Source of the DNA: Podarcis raffonei
Lineage: Eukaryota; Chordata; Lepidosauria; Squamata; Lacertidae
NCBI RefSeq assembly: GCF_027172205.1
Contig: NC_070615.1
Coordinates: 40,532,501-40,596,500, forward strand
Direction of reading: 5' to 3'
Length of the DNA stretch: 64,000 nt
Of this stretch, positions 28,701-46,212 are shown one piece after another. The position numbers and the translations under genes were made by a program. The stretch's first letter is position 1; every line of letters starts with the position of its first letter. The notes under the pieces are model-generated. The model saw nothing but the letters and a program-made list of their open reading frames with translations. It had not been told where the DNA came from and made no database searches.

Positions 28701-31700
28701 ACCTTTCCTGAACCCCTGGAGAGCTACTTCCATCAGAATAGACAATACTAAGCTGGATGGTCCCAGTGGTCTGATTCGGTATAAGGCAGCTTCCTAGGAC
28801 TCCAGGCTGGGGCTATTTTGCCATCAAGGCCATCCTTCCCCAATCAATATGGTGCTCTCCAAACTCCCATCATCCCTGATCATTAACCGCACTGGCTGTG
28901 GCTGATGGGGATTGTAGTCCAAAACAGTTGGGAAAAGCTGATCTAGGCCTTTACCATCTGCTCTTGCTGGCAGTGATCATCCAGAGTCTTGAGTAGGGAG
29001 AGGCCTTTCCAGACGCTTGCTGATGTAACTGGAGATGTCAGGAAATGAATCTGGGACCTTCCCCCTGCAAAACAGATGTTCTCCCAAAGTGCTGTTCCTA
29101 GTTCTCCTCACAACAATTCTGCAGGGTGAGAGCATGTGACTTACCTTTCAGTGGATTCCATTGGCTGAGCAAGATGTGGACCCAGGCTGCCCTTGTCTTA
29201 AGACCAACATTAGCCATCGCACCACTTTGGCCTGTGCACTTTGACTTGCTGCCTACTGGGCAAGGGCCAAATTCTAAGGCTGCTGTAGTTTTTCAGGGTA
29301 CAGAAGAACATGAACTTTCTTGTCTACTTGATCACCTTGAAAATTCAGTTTCATAATTCAGTAGCCATAATGTGTCTGTCGGTGACTTGGGCCTTGAAGA
29401 TCTAGTAAAATTCTAAGCTCTCTCTCTAGCATACCTCGTGGCAGCAGCATTAACTGCCTATCTGAAAGTCACTTTGGCTTCTCTCCGAATTTGTGTTTTG
29501 ATTGTGTTAGTTTTCAAACTGCATTCTAGGGAACTTTGTAGTTTCTTAGGAGGTGGCTTGATAACGCTACCAGTTTCATGGTGGGTTTGGGAAGGCTTCT
29601 CTGTAGACAATTTGACAGAGAAAATGCTATTATTGCAGGGATTGGTGATGTGTTATGCTTTGATGAGCATATAATGCCTCTTTTTGCCTCTCACTAAGGT
29701 GAAATCCGAGAGCTGAACGGCCATAGCCTTGTCCATGCTGCCGTAGTTGCTGAAGGAGCTGCTGTAGGAAGTGCAGAAGCAAACGCCTTTAGTGTCCTTC
29801 AGCATGTTCTTGGGGCAGGGCCTCTCATTAAGAGAGGAAGTAGCGTTACCAGTAAGCTCATCCAAGGTGTTGCAAAGGCAACTGCCCTACCTTTTGATGT
29901 AAGTATGTAGGCTTGCACCTGTGGTTTTAATGTGAGCAAAAAAAGAGCAGAGAAGTGTAGGGTTGTATCCATTGTAAGTCCTACTCAGAGTAGAACTGTT
30001 GACATTAATGAACCTAAGTTAGTTATGTTCAGTAATTTCAGTGGATGGATCTACTCTGTGCAGGACTAGCACTGGATAAAACCTGTACCCGTTTATATTT
30101 TGGGAAATGATTATTTGGGAAAAGCATGCACTGGCTGGCTAATAGCTACCAAGCCAGTTTTAAGGCTCTGCTGCTTAGATACAGTGTCCTAAATAACTCT
30201 GGACCCAGTTACCTGAAAACCATTCTTTTTATCTCCAGTGCCTTGTAAGGATGCTACAATCCACTAATGGAACCTGGTTAGTTTTGCCACAGCCTGATGA
30301 TTATTGGCTTGTGGTAACATGGGGGTGGGGTGGCTTTTTCATTGGTGGTGTGGAATGCCACTCCTACTGAAATACGAGCGGCTGCATCAGTATTGGCATT
30401 CTGCCAACTGCTGAAGACACAACTGTTTAGCCAAGCATTCCCTTGGACTTAGACTTATTCTCTTACTGGATTATAGTTTTTAACTTGCTTGTATCTTTTT
30501 AGTTTTAATTAAGGGTGATTTAATGTCCCAATGGAATTGTAATTGTGTGGTTTTTTTAATTATGGATTTCATACTTGATTGTATAGTTGTTAAACCCAGT
30601 TAGATGTAATTTTAGCATATAAGTGGTATATAAATGATTTACGTTCTTATCAGCAACGATGACAACAGACGTGCGGCAGACGTCCCTTTGGAATGAATGG
30701 AATTTCTATAAGGGGTCATGTGATAGAAGCTCCTAGTGGTTTTTGCCAAAGATTTCTACCAGAGCTGCAGTGTTCAGTGCAATTTTATAAAGTGCCTTTG
30801 ATTAAATGAATCTATGGATTTATTTTCTTAAGTAATACAAGTAAATTTGCAGTACAGTGGTACCTTGGTACTCGAACGGCTTGGCTCCCGAACAAATCAG
30901 CTCCCAAACGCCGCAAACCTGGAAGTAAGTGTTCCGGTTTGCAAACGTTTTTTGGAAGCCAAACATCCGGCGCGGCTTCTGCTTGAGTGCAGGAAGCTCC
31001 TGCAGCCAGTTGGAAGCCACACCTTGGTTTTCGAATGGTTTGTGGAGTCAAACAGACTCCTGGAACGGATTAAGTTTGAGAACCCAAGATACTACTGTAC
31101 AAATAATTACAAAAGCTACATATGGCAAATGCCCACTAAGAAGTGGCATTTTCCACTTCTCTCATACAAGGAGAATTTTTCATTTGAGATTATGGCTTCT
31201 GATTGTTTTAAATTTATGCACAATTACATACATTAACTAAAATATGAACAATCAATAATAAACTAATGATAACCCTATTTCCTAGGCCTATTTCCTAACT
31301 CTGTTTCCTATTTTGAATTTCACCCTTTCTAAACATGGACTACTTTAAAATGCCAAAAAATATTTCTGCATGAAGAAAAGAGCTTGTTGGAATATGCTAA
31401 CTGAAATCAAATTTCTTTCGCAGGCAGCAGCATTTAATGTGAATTACTCTGATTCCGGACTCTTTGGCGTTTACACTGTATCCCAAGCTTCAGCTGCTGG
31501 GGAGGTAAGTCACCAGTTGGTTTTCTCAGACCAAGTTAATTGGAAGCACGTTCAGTCTGCAAGTTCTGATAAGGATTTATTTAACAATTGGTAGGGTTTT
31601 ATGACAAATGTGTGTATTCCTGACACTGCAAGGGGTGTTTTGATTTCAGGAAGGATGTGCTGAAAGTAGAAAATGTGTCCTTAAGTTGCTCTGGTCAGAG

Positions 31701-33989
31701 GGATAGATGTACTTTATGAGAGATGTCTTTATGAAACCTCTTGTGGATTAGCTTCTTTTAAAAAATCTCCTTAATTCATATGATTGTAAGTGGGCAAACA
31801 AAGTAATCTGGCTCTGGAAAAGACCATAGTGGAAGAACCCAGATTCAGTCCTTGGCGTCTCCAGTTAAAAGAAAGGGATCTAGTAGCAGGTGAAAAGAAG
31901 CCCCAGAGGCCTGCTATTCTTTCTCACCCACCCACTTTCAATCCACCCATCCATGCCCCTGCAGCTTGCTCAGGGGATGGGACTTGCATTCACTCCAATT
32001 GGATATTTCCCCCCAGTGCACATTGCAGATGCAGAAGGCCTGATCTAGCTCAGATTTTCCCTGTTTACAAATAATGTGAAGACCACACAGAGTGATCCTC
32101 CCTCAGCCCTACACACCTCTCAAGGGACAGCTCTGGCTGCATATGTCTAATACAAATTCTAGGTATATGTAAATAAAGTGGGGGCAGGGGTTGAATTCTG
32201 ACTTTTGTAGCTAGCAGCAACATATTTTCATGTTTTTGAATCAAGGTAATCAAAGCTGCTTTGAACCAAGTGAAGGCAGTTGCCCAGGGTGGAGTCACTG
32301 ATGCGGAAGTCACAAGAGCCAAGTAAGTTAGCTTACCAGAGCTATTCTTGTGACCTGTTCACAGCCCAAAATCGTATATTATCCCTCTTTCTGCCCCTGC
32401 ACACATTCCTGATATTCGGGAATTGTTGATGTACATTTTAATCAGTTGTATTTTTAAGTAAAGTAAAAGCTCTCGTTTTTATATCTAAATAAGAAACGTA
32501 CCTCTCATCTAGGACAAATGAGATAGGGTTGAGGCATTCAGAGAAGGCGGCGTAGCTCAGTTGTTGAGCACATGCTTTGCATGCAGAAGATCCCAGGTTC
32601 AAACCCTGCTTGTCACCCAGTTAAAAGGTTTGGGCAGCCTAAGATTCTAGAGAACTGCCAGCTGCTAGTCAGAGTAAGCAATATTGATAAGGTGGACAAA
32701 TACTCTGAATTGGCAAATGGCTGTTTCTTATGTAAAATATACATTATTGGACTACTTTTTTTAAAAAAAGAAGAGCAGCAATGGAATACTAAAATGTACA
32801 GAAAATCTACTTTACTCTTAAACTATGGAAATCTAATAAATTGTTAGGTTTTACATGATTTCATAAAATACATGATTACAAGACTTTTTTTGGCCGCTTT
32901 AACTGAGGGTTGTTTTTCCTCCCATGAAGCTGGATTTTCTCTCATGCCTGCCTTCAAGAATGCCTTGTGATTTCCACAGTCTCACGGACTGTTTTAAAGT
33001 AATAGGCATCCTGTAACTATGTCAGAAATACAAAGTGCATTGCAAATGCAAGTAAGACAATGTAAATAAATGCACTCCACGTTATCCTTTTCCTGCCGAT
33101 TGTCTGCCATCATATTTACAGAATCCTAAGCAGACTGCTATGCTCATTTTCCTCAATATTCTTGACAGAAACCAGCTGAAGGCGGCTTACTTGATGTCTG
33201 TGGAGTCTTCAGAAGGCTTCCTTGATGAAATTGGCTCTCAGGCCCTGGCATCTGGGGTATACACATCACCAAGTGCTGCGGCCGAAAAGATTGATTCTGT
33301 GGCCACTGCTGACATTGTGAATGTAAGTAAGGTGTCTGTAGATTACAACATAATCAGCAGCTTTGTATTTAGAACGGTTTCCCCTCTTCCTGTTATCTGT
33401 AGCGCTGACAAAATAGATGACCTGCTTCTTGAGTTGGCCAGCAGTCCTCATAACCCTAATTCTGAGTGACAGGACTTTGCTCCGGTGACTCCCAGTCTCT
33501 GGAATGCCCATCAGAGCTGTATCTGTGAAGTGTTGACCCTAAATGTTTCCTTCCCCCCCCCCCCCCACTTCTGATGGCACTTGGCTGGTGTTACCCTTTG
33601 CCTTTGGGTTGCAGTCCTCTGTCTGGGTTTGCTTCTCATTTTTGTCTTTTGCCAGCTCCCACAGAGACCTGGATTTGGTAGAATGCAGAATAGAAATATA
33701 TTAAATGAAGACCAACACTGGCTTTCTGCCCCACAAATGGCTCTTCCTACACCCGCTGCAAGCTAAATTCTAACCCAGCAGTTCCTTTAAAGCTCAAAAA
33801 CAGCCACTCATCAAAGACAGTGATTCTGTTTGCTGATTCCAAAGCAGATGCTGCCTCAACCGCCTAACATTTTGTCCTCTGCTATTTTTCTGCTTTATTT
33901 TTCAGGCCGCAAAGAAGTTTGTTAGTGGGAAGAAGTCAATGGCAGCTAGTGGGGATTTGGCAAACACCCCTTTTGTGGATGAGTTGTAA
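19461..33989 (+). CDS. UQCRC2: UQCRC2, ubiquinol-cytochrome c reductase core protein 2, complete 14-exon coding region
   Basis: UQCRC2 is a matrix-side core subunit of respiratory complex III in the mitochondrial inner membrane, belonging to the M16 metallopeptidase family. Fourteen exons join to 457 codons (human 453) with matching phases throughout. The first 20 or so residues ([19 protein letters not shown]) are basic, Ser/Arg-rich and free of acids, as expected of a mitochondrial targeting presequence. The M16 fold is visible in two halves: [19 protein letters not shown]..., with H85-L-L-R-L where active family members have HXXEH, then [49 protein letters not shown] and [17 protein letters not shown]. 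The degenerate HLLRL is the normal state of this subunit, so the protein is structural and not a protease. A poly(A) signal lies 136 bp past the stop. All splice sites are GT-AG. Identity is certain. Confidence 0.98.
20142..20316 (-). mobile_element. Sauria-type SINE, diverged and internally shortened
   Basis: AAAGGTAAAGGACCCC at the left, GATTCGAACTGCCGACC at the right, with the middle part lacking. Lies in UQCRC2 intron 1. Confidence 0.7.
20317..20500 (-). mobile_element. MIR/CORE-like SINE
   Basis: TCCTCACAACAATCCTGTGA, GGTAGTTTAGGGTGAGAGG, CCAAAGGTCACCCAGTGA and CACTAACCACTACACCACA, the reverse complement of a MIR-type SINE. Lies in UQCRC2 intron 1. Confidence 0.65.
20564..20656 (+). CDS. 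UQCRC2: UQCRC2 coding exon 2
   Basis: Encodes 31 codons, [17 protein letters not shown] to LLHPQDLE. The acceptor is TTATTAG|AGG and the donor GAG|GTTAGT. Confidence 0.94.
20766..20915 (+). CDS. UQCRC2: UQCRC2 coding exon 3
   Basis: Encodes 50 codons, [18 protein letters not shown] to [12 protein letters not shown]. It contains the degenerate M16 zinc site. The donor is CTG|GTGGGT. Confidence 0.96.
21346..21680 (+). mobile_element. CR1 LINE 3' fragments
   Basis: GGCCACTGTGAGAACAGGAT and GCTGGACTAAGTGGGCC, then a second piece with GACAAATTCATTGAGGATAA, GGCTATCAATGGCTG and GGATGCTGGACTAGAAGGGC. Lies in UQCRC2 intron 3. Confidence 0.7.
22735..22945 (-). mobile_element. CR1 LINE 3' fragment
   Basis: Antisense GGATCAAGCCATTGGCCATC, CATCTTGTCATGGTGGCCAG, ATAGTCATCATGGCTAGCAG, TCCTCCATGATTTTGTC. 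Lies in UQCRC2 intron 3. Confidence 0.7.
23259..23323 (+). CDS. UQCRC2: UQCRC2 coding exon 4
   Basis: Encodes [19 protein letters not shown] and SL plus 2 nt. The acceptor is TTCTACAG|ACT and the donor AAG|GTTTGT. Confidence 0.96.
23810..24005 (+). mobile_element. tRNA-headed SINE
   Basis: GGCTGTGTCTCAGCGGGACA, GGCTTTGCATGCAGAATG, ACAATACTGAGCTAAATAGA. Lies in UQCRC2 intron 4. Confidence 0.65.
24150..24277. mobile_element. hAT MITE
   Basis: CAGTGATGGCCAAACTTGGC ... ACTTGGAGGGCCAAGTT, with the AACTCCCATCA/TGATGGGAATTGTAGTC core of the same family as 41965. It lies inside a low-complexity sequence with repeated GCAATAT...GCGATAT (24050-24370). UQCRC2 intron 4. Confidence 0.7.
25197..25253 (+). 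CDS. UQCRC2: UQCRC2 coding exon 5
   Basis: Encodes [18 protein letters not shown], with split Ser and Ile codons at its two ends. The acceptor is TTTTTTTAG|T and the donor AT|GTAAGC. Confidence 0.95.
25767..25891 (+). CDS. UQCRC2: UQCRC2 coding exon 6
   Basis: Encodes [20 protein letters not shown] and then [21 protein letters not shown]. The acceptor is TTATTCAG|C and the donor GTTG|GTGAGT. Confidence 0.96.
26547..26644 (+). CDS. UQCRC2: UQCRC2 coding exon 7
   Basis: Encodes [19 protein letters not shown] and [13 protein letters not shown]. The acceptor is TGCATAG|GT and the donor CAA|GTAAGA. Confidence 0.96.
27047..27280. mobile_element. TA-flanked mariner-like MITE
   Basis: TA|CAGTGGTACCTCTGGTTACG ... 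CACAAGGTTCCACTG|TA. Lies in UQCRC2 intron 7. Confidence 0.82.
27630..27830 (+). mobile_element. Two CR1 LINE 3' terminal pieces
   Basis: GCAGAGGGTTGGATTAGATG to CTACAATTCTATGATTCTG, then CATCTGGTTGGCCACTGTAA and GCTGCTTGACTCGATAGACC. Lies in UQCRC2 intron 7. Confidence 0.7.
27895..27952 (+). CDS. UQCRC2: UQCRC2 coding exon 8
   Basis: Encodes [19 protein letters not shown] plus 1 nt. The acceptor is ATCACAG|CTG and the donor CTCG|GTATGT. Confidence 0.96.
28066..28161 (+). CDS. UQCRC2: UQCRC2 coding exon 9
   Basis: Encodes [19 protein letters not shown] and [12 protein letters not shown] with split Gly codons at both ends. The acceptor is CTTTCAG|GT and the donor GGAG|GTAAAT. Confidence 0.95.
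28476..28665 (+). mobile_element. tRNA-headed SINE
   Basis: GCTAGAACATCTGCTTTGCA, TGCAGAAGGTCACAGGTTCAAT, then ACACTGGAGAGCCACTGCC and TACTGAGCTAGATGGCTCAA. The family has a box A/box B head and a conserved body. It has no name known to me. Lies in UQCRC2 intron 9. Confidence 0.7.
28676..28800 (+). mobile_element. tRNA-headed SINE, partial
   Basis: CTGGAGAGCTACTTCCATCA, GACAATACTAAGCTGGATGG, TATAAGGCAGCTTCCTAGG. The head is mostly lost. Lies directly after the copy at 28476. Confidence 0.65.
29699..29898 (+). CDS. UQCRC2: UQCRC2 coding exon 10
   Basis: Encodes 66 codons, [19 protein letters not shown] to [10 protein letters not shown]. The acceptor is CACTAAG|GT and the donor GAT|GTAAGT. 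Confidence 0.96.
29902..30105. repeat. Old reptile interspersed repeat (CCTACTCAGAGTAGA type)
   Basis: GTCCTACTCAGAGTAGAACT, GTTGACATTAATGAACCTAA and TGGATGGATCTACTCTG. Similar degraded stretches are at 14350-14430, 15150-15250, 15450-15550, 17090-17240, 24840-24920 and 27335-27440. Class unknown. Confidence 0.4.
30106..30650 (+). repeat. Degraded LINE 3' region
   Basis: TGAAGACACAACTGTTTAGCC, AAGCATTCCC and a T-rich 3'UTR ending AAGTGGTATATAAATGATTT, the usual end of reptile L2-like LINEs. Lies in UQCRC2 intron 10. Confidence 0.45.
30855..31097. mobile_element. TA-flanked mariner-like MITE
   Basis: TA|CAGTGGTACCTTGGTACTCG ... ACCCAAGATACTACTG|TA. The internal sequence GCAAACCTGGAAGTAAGTG is shared with the copy at 8810. 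Lies in UQCRC2 intron 10. Confidence 0.82.
31424..31504 (+). CDS. UQCRC2: UQCRC2 coding exon 11
   Basis: Encodes 27 codons, [18 protein letters not shown] to QASAAGE. The acceptor is TTCGCAG|GCA and the donor GAG|GTAAGT. Confidence 0.96.
32246..32322 (+). CDS. UQCRC2: UQCRC2 coding exon 12
   Basis: Encodes [19 protein letters not shown] and AEVTRA plus 2 nt. The acceptor is AATCAAG|GTA and the donor CCAA|GTAAGT. Confidence 0.95.
32546..32720 (+). mobile_element. tRNA-headed SINE, diverged body
   Basis: GCGTAGCTCAGTTGTTGAGC, GCTTTGCATGCAGAAGATCC, CAGGTTCAAACCC. Lies in UQCRC2 intron 12. Confidence 0.65.
33169..33322 (+). CDS. UQCRC2: UQCRC2 coding exon 13
   Basis: Encodes 51 codons, [19 protein letters not shown] to [11 protein letters not shown]. 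The acceptor is TTGACAG|A and the donor AAT|GTAAGT. Confidence 0.96.
33906..33989 (+). CDS. UQCRC2: UQCRC2 coding exon 14 and stop
   Basis: Encodes [19 protein letters not shown] and NTPFVDEL, then TAA. The acceptor is TTTTTCAG|GCC. Confidence 0.97.
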   Translation, partial: AAKKFVSGKKSMAASGDLANTPFVDEL

Positions 33990-34124
33990 GAAGTTGAACA
34001 CGAGGCACAGCCTCAAAATGGACTCTGTTCTAAGACAGTTGTGTTGACTGTCATTATCGTCCTGTATTATTTATGAGTTCCTAATGCTTTGGAGCTGTAG
34101 GTTACTTTCAGTACACTTACACCA

Positions 34125-34130
34125 AATAAA
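34125..34130 (+). terminator. UQCRC2: UQCRC2 poly(A) signal
   Basis: AATAAA 136 bp after the UQCRC2 stop codon, followed by a GT-rich stretch. Confidence 0.85.
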
Positions 34131-34289
34131 GTGCAGAGCTCATCCTCTTAACAGGATTCCCAGTATCTTTGTGTCTTCTGTATTGTTATGCACTTAAAGC
34201 ATTTTTTATTGCTCCTACAGCAGCATCTGGTGTTTAATATGGAATTGTGTAGGTTGAGCACAACCCTGAGTATCTGCTTTTTTGTTCTG

Positions 34290-34400
34290 AACCAGTTTGG
34301 TCTTGTGGCTGGTGAATTGGTTTTGGATCGAGGAAGCCCAGGTTAAAACCTCACCACAGCCAAGGGGTTCATTGGATGGCCTTGTGAGAGTCAAAATCTC
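34290..34400 (+). mobile_element. MIR-like SINE fragment
   Basis: CCAGTTTGGTCTTGTGGCTG and GAGGAAGCCCAGGTTAAAAC, then GGATGGCCTTGTGAG. Diverged. Lies just downstream of UQCRC2. Confidence 0.4.
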
Positions 34401-34915
34401 AAGAGAATTGTTGAATGCCTTTAATTCTTCTAAAGTTCAAATGCTTAAAGCATTTTAAAACAATGGGGTATGTAACTGTATTAATTAAAGTAAACTTAAT
34501 TAATCGTGCACACTTAAGCTGCTTTAGGAACACAAAGAGCTAGTTGAAATGGGGTGTATATGTACACCATATATGTATATGGTGATGGAGGGGATTCACA
34601 ACATTCCAAATTCTTCCTTGGTGTTGACACCAAATTTATTGAACTGTATAAAGCATTAAAAAGCGGGGCTGGGATGGTTTTCTTTCCCCCTTTAAAAGGT
34701 AGGATATAAGTAATTAAAGGAGGGGTCAGAAATAAAGTAGGCGTGGATCAATTTGGCACGACTGGGGAAACTTTGGTTGTTACGATAATCCAAGGGGCCG
34801 TTGACAAGCTTGAGGATTGTACATTGTTTGGTGCATGTCATACCATCGGGCTACATGGACCAGAATTGTGGGGTGCAGGGAACCCATTCCTGCATACAGA
34901 TAATGAGTTTCCTTT

Positions 34916-35130
34916 TTTTATATATAAATATTTATTGAAATTTTCAAAAAATAAAGAAAAAACAAAAAAACACTTAAAAACACATAAAATTTACATTTCT
35001 TACTGTCAATGACCAATTTCCTTGACTTCCCCACACCTCCCCTTCTTGTATTCCAGTTCCAATTTTTAGCTCAGCAAGTTCTTGTCCCCAAACTTTACCT
35101 TATTTTCTTTAATTCCAAATGTGTGTGGGT
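34916..35130 (-). mobile_element. Probable L1 LINE 3'UTR fragment
   Basis: T/A-rich head then pyrimidine-rich sequence with the composition of the other minus-strand L1 ends in this window. No duplication read. Confidence 0.4.
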
Positions 35131-35602
35131 TGTGTGTGTTGCAGTAAAATGCTAAGAACAGAATTCCCTAATCTTTGCTAATGGTTGAGCTAAAAAGTGG
35201 CAAGGGTTAGATTAATTTTGAGTCTGGCATAATTCATTTTGAAGTACCGTATTTTTCTCTCTATAACACGCATATTTTTTTCTCCTAAAAAAGGAAGGGG
35301 AAATGTCTGTGTGTGTTATTGAGCGAATGTGTGGTCCCTGGAGCCGACTGGCACGAGTGGAGGCAAAAATCAGGCAAAAATCAAATCGCGTCTCGGAGAA
35401 GGGAAACCTGAAAAGAGGAAGCGGCTGCTTTCCTGTATTCTGCCTCAGGGTCTTACTGCCCACCCTCCTCTGTTTCGTTGCTGTGTTTGCTCAAACGGAA
35501 CAAAGAGCAGGGAAAGCCCCTCCCCTCCAGACAAGCAGAGGGGAAAGCAGAGCGTCCTTCCTTCTAATTCCTCTCCGTGCTCCAGCCAGAAAACATGCAG
35601 GT

Positions 35603-35604
<2 letters not shown>

Positions 35605-35645
<41 letters not shown>
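35605..35645. repeat. (GA)n microsatellite
   Basis: About 20 perfect GA units, inside the mariner-like element. Confidence 0.95.
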
Positions 35646-35647
<2 letters not shown>

Positions 35648-35790
35648 GGCTGGCTTGGGTGGGGGGGGGACTTTTGCCTACCTTTCCTCCCTCGTGTTGT
35701 GACCCTCTCCTGCATTCTTAGCCAGCTGCTTCTCTGCACACCCCTCTCGTGCGCTTTGTCCCTTCTGTGTTTTTCCTTCCCTCCCCATTT

Positions 35791-36237
35791 AAAATGTGGT
35801 TACAAAGCATGGATCCACATGGATCCTCAGGATCTTTGCATTGGGTCACCCCAAATTCACCATCAGAGCACATAGCATGTCCATGGCTACAGCCTGCCCC
35901 CCAAAAATCACGCACCCACTGTTGCCTGGGGCTGCAATGGTGCAAAAATGTGGTTAAAAAGCATGGATCCACATGGATCCTCAGGATCTTTGCATTGGGT
36001 CACCCCAAATTCACCATCAGATCACATAGCATGTCCATGGCTACAGCCGGCACCAAAAAAATCACGCACCCACTGTTGCCTGGGGCTGCAGTGGTGCAAA
36101 AACGTGGTTACAAAGCATGAATCCACAGGGATTCTCAGGATTTTTGCATTGGGTCACCCCAAATTCACCATCAGATCACATGTCTGTGGCCACAGCATGG
36201 AGCACAAAAATGATACATCCACTGTTTCATTCAGAAT
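35791..36237. repeat. 154-bp tandem repeat, about 2.9 copies
   Basis: Units start at 35791, 35945 and 36099 (AAAATGTGGTTACAAAGCAT and variants), an exact 154-bp period. The first two units are nearly identical and the third is more diverged. Lies within the mariner-like element. Confidence 0.9.
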
Positions 36238-36624
36238 GTTTTTTCCCTTGTTTTCCTCCTCTAAAAACGATGTGCGTGTTATGGTCAGGTGTTATAGAGC
36301 GAAAAATACAGTAATACTGTTTCTTACCTTCACAAGCAGAAGATGGCCAAGTTCTGCTCTTGCAGTTGTGCTATATAGCTTGGCTGCTAGACTTCCAGAG
36401 ACATGTCTATATGAAAATTGACTGTAGTTATTTCCCCACTGTTGAGATTATTCTCTCCCTCGAAAGAGGGAGCATCGCTTCTTTCAAATACCCAAGTTTC
36501 CTGCTCGCCAAACAGATGAAACCCATCAGTTGGCGGAGAGGTTGTATGAGTGAAAATCCAGCTTATAACTGGATCCAGTTTCAGAAACCCAGTTCCTGGC
36601 GGTGCAAAACTGGATCCAGTTGCC

Positions 36625-45222
<8,598 letters not shown>

Positions 45223-45726
45223 GTTGACAAAGCCTCCGTGGATTCTCTGTGTAGCCAAAGACGTTCAGAGAAATGCCTCTGGAAAGCCTTTTGGGAAGAG
45301 ACCACCAGCCTACAGTGTCATGTGAAGGGAGAACACTACGGTAGGCAAGTTGACATTGATGCCTAGTAACAGTTTAGAATACTAGTACTGTGGAATTCCA
45401 AGATTCTTGGAATCTCCAATGAACATAAGAACATAAGAAGAGCAAGCGGGGTCAGGCGAAAGACCCATCTAGTCCAGCATCCTGTTCTCATAGTGGCCAA
45501 CTAAATGCCTGCAGGAAATCCACAAGCAGGATCTGAGCACACAAGAACTCTCCTCTCCTGTGGTTCCCAGCAACTGGCATTCGGAAACACCTGTGGAGGT
45601 GGAGCATAGTCAGCATGAATAGTAGCCATCAATAGCCCTCTCCTCCATGAATTTGTCCAATCCTCTTTTAAAGTCATATAAGTTGGTGGCCATCACTGCC
45701 TTCTGAGAGAGCAAGGTCCATAGTTT

Positions 45727-46212
45727 TGTTACGAAAAAGGAGCAATGCAGAAGCAAGCACCAGGTGGCTGGAATGGTAAACAGGAAACTGATGTTATTGG
45801 ATTGTCCCGTGGGAAACTGGGACTGTCTGTAAAGTGCTCTGAGAGCCGGATGTTACCTCAGAGCAGCACATGACCCTGTACTGGAAGTACATGGGAGGAG
45901 TTTTATTCTCTCTCTGCAGTGGGGAAGCAGAGTGTGCAGACATGTTTTCTCTGTACTGGTGAAAGACAGGAATAAAGACATGTAGATATATTTCTGTCTG
46001 GCTCTTTCCCCCTCCCTGGGAGAGGAGTGGGGGAGGAGTGGTGGTGTGTTCTCTTCACGTTGAGGAGAATCGCCGAAGAGACCTCCTTTGATCTTGCCGG
46101 CAGACGCTGGCAGGAGGTCTTAAGGATTCAAGCCGGGCACCTGGAGGGTGGCCAAATTCTTCTGGACTAAGAGCTGAGCTGGAGGCTCTGACTCATGGCT
46201 TGGATCCCGACA
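45727..46212 (+). repeat. Left LTR of the copia element
   Basis: 486 bp, starting TGTTACG and ending CCCGACA. It holds an AATAAA about two fifths to half way in. Confidence 0.93.

Larger units (their letters stand above)
35247..36311. mobile_element. TA-flanked DNA transposon (mariner-like, non-autonomous) carrying a tandem repeat
   Basis: Inverted ends CCGTATTTTTCTCTCTATAA and the matching ...TTATAGAGCGAAAAATACAG are flanked by TA on both sides (1,065 bp). The subterminal bases ACACGCA / TGCGTGTT are also inverted. Inside are a (GA)n run and a 154-bp tandem repeat. No transposase was recognised. A related end occurs at 49441. Confidence 0.7.

Noticed and set aside
35791-36237. CRISPR-like or regulatory array from the 154-bp repeats
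   Set aside because: The units are head-to-tail with no spacers, in a vertebrate genome, inside a DNA transposon.
35303-36421. Frames of 123-190 codons in the tandem-repeat region
   Set aside because: They follow the repeat period and contain no known domain.
45300-45420. RFX X-box upstream of PDZD9 (GTTACTAGGCATC)
   Set aside because: Only a partial match to the consensus, too weak to report as a site.
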